From Myxococcales bacterium (GTDB lineage Bacteria; Myxococcota; Polyangia; Fen-1088): 16,732 nucleotides of DNA. The stretch is from positions 1-16,732 of the forward strand of contig PMCR01000148.1 in the NCBI GenBank assembly GCA_003155465.1, given 5' to 3'. Of this stretch, positions 13,261-16,732 are shown one piece after another (position 1 is the first letter of the stretch; every line of letters begins with the position of its first letter). Below the pieces are notes generated by a model. That model saw only the letters and a program-made list of their open reading frames with translations. It made no database searches and was not told the origin of the DNA. A program made the position numbers and the translations under genes.

Positions 13261-15345
13261 TTACGACCTGCGCCATCCGGCGTACATGGCAGCAACCAGA
13301 ACGAGGAAAGCGGCCGGATAGAACCAAGGCGCTGGGTATCGGGCATAGGTCGCCATGACCCATGTGCCACCAGCGTCCCGCGTACTCAGGATCGTACTGT
13401 CGCCGCCCACGGCCCAGCCGCGTTGTCCATCGCTGGTGAAGGCTACGGCGCAAAGTCGGTGCGGGCAGCCATTCGGCTGGGCCTGCCAGAACTTGCCACC
13501 ATCCCGCGTGCTCAGGATCGCACCCTGGTCGCCGACGGCCCAGCCGCGCTGCCCATCGCTGGTGAAGGTCACGGCGCAAAGCCTGCCCTTGCTGCCGCTC
13601 GATTGGGCCTGCCAGGAGTCGCCACCGTCGTGGGTGCTCAGGATCGTACCCTGGTCGCCGACGACCCAGCCGTGCTGCTCATCGCTGGTGAAGGTCACGG
13701 CGCAAAGCCGGTCTTGGGAACCGCTCGGCTGGGCCTGCCAGGAGTTGCCACCGTCGTGGGAGCTCAGGATCGTGCCTTGGTCGCCGACGGCCCAGCCGCG
13801 CCGCCCATCGCCCATGAAGATCACGGCGCGAAGCTCGTTGCGGGAGCCACTCGGCTGGGCCTGCCAAGAGCTGCCACCGTCGCGCGTGCTCAGGATCGTT
13901 CCTTCGCGGCCGACGACCCAGCCGCGCTGCCCATCGCTGGTGAAGGTCACGGCGAGAAGTTGCCGCCAGATCGTGGAACTGCTCGACCGGGCGTGCCACG
14001 AGTTGCCACCGTCGCGCGTGCTCAGGATCGTTCCCTCGCGGCCGACGGCCCAGCCGCGCTGCCCATCGCTGGTGAACGTCACGGCAGGCAGCCAGATCCG
14101 GGTGCCGCTCCGCTGGGCGAACCAGGAGTTGCCACCGTCGTGCGTGCCAAGGATCGTTCCATTGAAGCCGACGGCCCAGCCGCGCTGCCCATCGCTGCTG
14201 GAGGTCACGGCGGAGAGCCAACTGGTAGTCCCGCTGATTTGGGCGTGCCAGGAGTTGCCCCCGTCGCCCGTGCCCAGGATCGTCCCGTCACGGCCGACGA
14301 CCCAGCCGCGCTGCCCGTCGTTGCTGGAGGTCACGGCGGAGAGCCAACTGGTAGTTCCGCTGGTTTGGGCGTGCCAGGAGTCGCCCCCGTCGCGCGTGCT
14401 CAGGATCGTCCCGTCACGGCCGACGACCCAGCCGCGCTGCCCGTCGTTGCTGGAGGTCACGGCGGTAAGCCGGCTCCTGGTACCGCTCGACCGGGCGTGC
14501 CAGGAGTTGCCACCGTCGGGCGTAGTCAGGATCGTGCCATGGTCGCCGACGACCCAGCCGCGCTGCCCATCGCTGGTGAATGCCACGGCGGAAAGCCAGC
14601 TCTTGCTGCCGCTCGATTGGGCGTGCCAGGAGTCGCCCCCGTCGCGCGTGTTGAGGATCGTTCCAGCCGTAGCATCGCCGCCGACCGCCCAGCCGCGCTG
14701 CCCGTCGCCTGTGAACATCACGGCGGAAAGCCAGCTCTTGCTGCCGCTCGCCTGGGCCTGCCAGGAGTTGCCACCGTCGCGCGTGGTCAGGATCGTTCCT
14801 TCGGTGCCGACGACCCAGCCGCGCTGCCCATCGCTGGTGAAGGTCCCGCCGTGAAGCCGGATTGGGGCGGCGCCAGTCTGGGCGTGCCAGGAGTTGCCAC
14901 CGTCGTGGGTGGTCAGGATCGTTCCAGCCGTGTCGTCGCCGCCGACCGCCCAGCCGCGCTGGCCATCGCTGGCGAAGGCCACGGCGGAAAGCCAGCTCCG
15001 GCTGCCGCTCGAAAGGGCTTGCCAAGCGTTGCCACCGTCGCGCGTGGTCAGGATCGTTCCTTCGCTGCCGACCACCCAGATGCGCTGCCCATCTCCGGTC
15101 AACGTGAGGCCGTTCAGGTCGGAACCAACCGCAGGGAGCCGCAAGAAACGATTCCGTTCGACCGGCTTGACAAGCCATTGTCCGCTGAACCGCTTCGGTT
15201 CGGCCGTGAACGAGTCAGATGTCGGTCTCCGGCTGTACGCCATCCACCCGAGCACGACCACAATCGTCGCTGTGGCAGCCGTGAGCGCGACCGCCCAGAG
15301 AAGCGGGCGCAAGCGCGCCGAAGCTGATCTCACGGGCTGGGTCAT
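13261..15345 (-). CDS. Membrane-anchored protein with 14 Ycf48/BNR-type beta-propeller repeats
   Basis: A 694-residue protein. The start at 15345 follows AAGGGGG. An N-terminal membrane segment (about 14-37) leads to an extracytoplasmic region containing 14 repeats of about 42 residues, each of the form SDGQRGWAVGxxGTIL, xTxDGGNSWxAQ, SGxxxWLSAVTF. This is the photosystem II stability factor (Ycf48/HCF136)-like, BNR/sialidase-type blade motif. Fourteen blades would suit two seven-bladed propellers. A second hydrophobic stretch (YPAAFLVLVAAMYAGWRRS) ends the protein: a C-terminal anchor with a basic tail but without the Gly-Cys of MYXO-CTERM. No catalytic residues can be assigned; in BNR-like proteins of this kind a binding or assembly role is usual. 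The blades nearest the middle (repeats 5-8) are the most alike, suggesting recent internal duplication. The gene is divergent from rpoD and upstream of DUF362 copy 3 on the same strand, but the 275-bp gap argues against tight coupling. Confidence 0.88.
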   Translation of the reverse strand: MTQPVRSASARLRPLLWAVALTAATATIVVVLGWMAYSRRPTSDSFTAEPKRFSGQWLVKPVERNRFLRLPAVGSDLNGLTLTGDGQRIWVVGSEGTILTTRDGGNAWQALSSGSRSWLSAVAFASDGQRGWAVGGDDTAGTILTTHDGGNSWHAQTGAAPIRLHGGTFTSDGQRGWVVGTEGTILTTRDGGNSWQAQASGSKSWLSAVMFTGDGQRGWAVGGDATAGTILNTRDGGDSWHAQSSGSKSWLSAVAFTSDGQRGWVVGDHGTILTTPDGGNSWHARSSGTRSRLTAVTSSNDGQRGWVVGRDGTILSTRDGGDSWHAQTSGTTSWLSAVTSSNDGQRGWVVGRDGTILGTGDGGNSWHAQISGTTSWLSAVTSSSDGQRGWAVGFNGTILGTHDGGNSWFAQRSGTRIWLPAVTFTSDGQRGWAVGREGTILSTRDGGNSWHARSSSSTIWRQLLAVTFTSDGQRGWVVGREGTILSTRDGGSSWQAQPSGSRNELRAVIFMGDGRRGWAVGDQGTILSSHDGGNSWQAQPSGSQDRLCAVTFTSDEQHGWVVGDQGTILSTHDGGDSWQAQSSGSKGRLCAVTFTSDGQRGWAVGDQGAILSTRDGGKFWQAQPNGCPHRLCAVAFTSDGQRGWAVGGDSTILSTRDAGGTWVMATYARYPAPWFYPAAFLVLVAAMYAGWRRS
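13345..15096 (-). repeat. ~126-bp tandem DNA repeats encoding the propeller blades
   Basis: Fourteen units of about 126 bp (two of them longer by three residues and one by two) keep strong nucleotide similarity, for instance the recurring CCGCGCTGCCCATCGCTGGTG on the plus strand. The repetition also keeps an antisense frame open for about 1.9 kb, which should not be taken as a gene. Confidence 0.85.
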
Positions 15346-15554
15346 GGGCCCCCTTTTATGTCCTCATCCGTCTTCCAAGTCGACGATCTCCCCAATCTCC
15401 CACACACTATCCGTCACACCAGCCGCCGTGGCCGCGGTCACCCGCAGCGTTTGGCGGATGCGGCAGCGCGGCGCAACACCAATATCGGCAAGCAATCGGA
15501 TAAGCATGGCACGAAGATGGGTCTTCTTCCTTCCACGTGAGAGGTCCTGACCGT

Positions 15555-16732
15555 ATGATCGAAGATGGCGACAAGCAATTGAACGAAGACGACCAGGACG
15601 ATGAGGACCTCGAGACCGTCGGGAAGATGACGGCCAAGCGGGCGATGTCGAGCATGGACAGCGAACGCAAGAAGCGCGATCTCATCACCATCGGCAAGGC
15701 CAAGGGGTTCCTCACCTACGACGAGGTCAACGAGCACATGCCGGAGAGCATCGGCTCGTCCGACCAGATCGACGACTGGCTGTCGACCCTGGGCGGCGAG
15801 GGCATAGAGATCGTGGACTCCGCGTCCCACGCGAGGGTGGGCGAGAAGTTGGCACCTGGCGACGTGGCTCCTGAGGAAGAGGCCGAGCCGGAACCGGCGC
15901 GGATCCCTGAGGTGGAGGAAGAGGAGGAGGACGCCTACGCCACGACCAGCGATCCGGTACGCATGTACCTGCGCAAGATGGGTTCGGTGTCGCTGCTGAC
16001 CCGCGAGGGCGAGGTGGAGATCGCCAAGCGCATGGAGGAAGGCGAGTTCCGTGTGCTGCAGGTGGTGCTCAATTCCACCATCGCCATCGAGGAGATCCTG
16101 GATCTGGGTGACCAGCTGCGCCAACAGAAGATTCGGGTCAAGGAGGTGGTCAAGGACGCGGATGAGGATGACGTCGAGTTCGACGAGAACTGGCACGTCG
16201 AGCGGGTGTGCAAAGTGATCGAGAAGGTGCGCCGGCTGCACACGGAGTTGCAGAAGGTCAACGACAAGAAGACCGCCACCGAGGCCGCGCGCAAGAAAGT
16301 CAGGACCGAGGTCGCAGCCATCAAGCAGGAGATGATCGATGTCCTGCAGAAGATGCGCCTTAGCAAGAAGCAGATTGATCGCATCGTGGTCAAGCTGAAG
16401 GGCCTGCTGTCGCGTATTGAGGCCGCCCAACACGAGATCGCCGATTGCGAGCAGCGTGTCGGCATGCCCCAGCGCGAAATCCGCAAGATTCTGCGCCAGA
16501 TCCGTTCCTCACCGCTGCGCCAGCGTGCGGTGGCCAAGAAGCTGCACCTGCGTCCCGACGAAATCGAGGAGCTGGTCAAGGTCATCGACGCCGCCAAGAA
16601 GAAGGTCAAGAAGGTGGAGGACGAAGCCACCATGACCGAGCAGATCCTGCGCGAGACCGTGCGGGAGATAGAGGACGGTGAACGCCAGGCGGAGCAGGCC
16701 AAGGCCGAGATGGTCGAGGCCAATCTGCGGCT
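15555..16732 (+). CDS. rpoD: Primary sigma factor RpoD (sigma-70), N-terminal part, cut by the window edge
   Basis: The frame runs from an ATG at 15555 to the right edge (392 codons visible) without a stop. It is the housekeeping sigma subunit that directs RNA polymerase to promoters. Visible parts: a short acidic N-terminus; region 1.1 at about 38-88 (RDLITIGKAKGFLTYDEVNEH, IDDWLSTLGGEGIEIVD); an acidic Glu-rich linker at 103-126; region 1.2 at about 132-162 (DPVRMYLRKMGSVSLLTREGEVEIAKRME); then a long non-conserved region rich in Lys, Glu and predicted coiled coil, as in proteobacterial RpoD; and finally AEMVEANLRL, which opens region 2.1. The core promoter-binding regions 2-4 lie beyond the window. 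AGAGG lies 10 nt upstream of the ATG; a GTG six codons earlier is possible. The 209 bp before it contain no dnaG or other recognisable gene, so rpoD is read here from its own leader. Confidence 0.95.
   Translation, partial: MIEDGDKQLNEDDQDDEDLETVGKMTAKRAMSSMDSERKKRDLITIGKAKGFLTYDEVNEHMPESIGSSDQIDDWLSTLGGEGIEIVDSASHARVGEKLAPGDVAPEEEAEPEPARIPEVEEEEEDAYATTSDPVRMYLRKMGSVSLLTREGEVEIAKRMEEGEFRVLQVVLNSTIAIEEILDLGDQLRQQKIRVKEVVKDADEDDVEFDENWHVERVCKVIEKVRRLHTELQKVNDKKTATEAARKKVRTEVAAIKQEMIDVLQKMRLSKKQIDRIVVKLKGLLSRIEAAQHEIADCEQRVGMPQREIRKILRQIRSSPLRQRAVAKKLHLRPDEIEELVKVIDAAKKKVKKVEDEATMTEQILRETVREIEDGERQAEQAKAEMVEANLR

Noticed and set aside
13423..15327. Very long plus-strand open frame (634 codons) opposite the Ycf48-like gene
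   Set aside because: It is antisense to 14 near-identical repeats at high GC, which keep the complementary frames open. Its product is an Ala/Pro/Gly repeat without family features, and the minus-strand frame has clear Ycf48 blades and membrane segments.
15358..15540. 60-codon open frame between the Ycf48-like gene and rpoD
   Set aside because: No ribosome binding site and no recognisable protein; more likely the promoter and leader region of rpoD.

Overview
The window looks like chromosomal DNA of a high-GC myxobacterium-like bacterium (phylum Myxococcota, most likely Polyangia or a related uncultured lineage). The evidence is the MYXO-CTERM-like C-terminal sorting signals (Gly-Gly-Cys, hydrophobic segment, Arg-Arg), the very long Gly/Thr/Ser tethers on envelope proteins, and a TonB-dependent receptor carrying its own TonB-C-like domain. 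The species is not identifiable from what can be seen.

Layout. (a) 1-3749, plus strand: the 3' end of an unrecognised gene, a TonB-dependent outer-membrane receptor and a small outer-membrane beta-barrel. They overlap by 4 bp and 1 bp, so they form one translationally coupled operon. The window opens on a perfect 36-bp palindrome that may be a sequence-end artefact. (b) 3816-8104, minus strand: an operon of a small lipoprotein followed by two nearly identical Tat-exported DUF362 proteins, each with a long low-complexity tether and a MYXO-CTERM-like anchor. (c) 8105-8563: a divergent intergenic region. (d) 8564-10888, plus strand: a lipoprotein rhamnogalacturonan lyase (polysaccharide lyase family 11) on a similar tether. 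(e) 10889-11272: a non-coding stretch dense in hairpins, including a stem capped by a GAAA tetraloop and a ~157-bp imperfect palindrome. (f) 11273-12985, minus strand: a third, more diverged DUF362 paralogue, bracketed by 29-nt inverted repeats and preceded by four 16-nt tandem repeats. (g) 13261-15345, minus strand: a membrane protein with 14 Ycf48/BNR-type repeats. (h) 15555 to the right edge: the N-terminal part of the primary sigma factor RpoD.

The most distinctive content is the DUF362 set: three Tat-exported copies sharing a Cys-Cys pair and a Cys-x-x-Cys motif, all predicted to be anchored at the surface, two of them in an operon with a lipoprotein. I know of no assigned function for this arrangement. 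The lyase suggests that the cell attacks plant pectin (rhamnogalacturonan I). Whether the DUF362 proteins take part in that is unknown; shared tether style and proximity are the only links.

No tRNA, rRNA, CRISPR array, transposase or integrase gene was seen.
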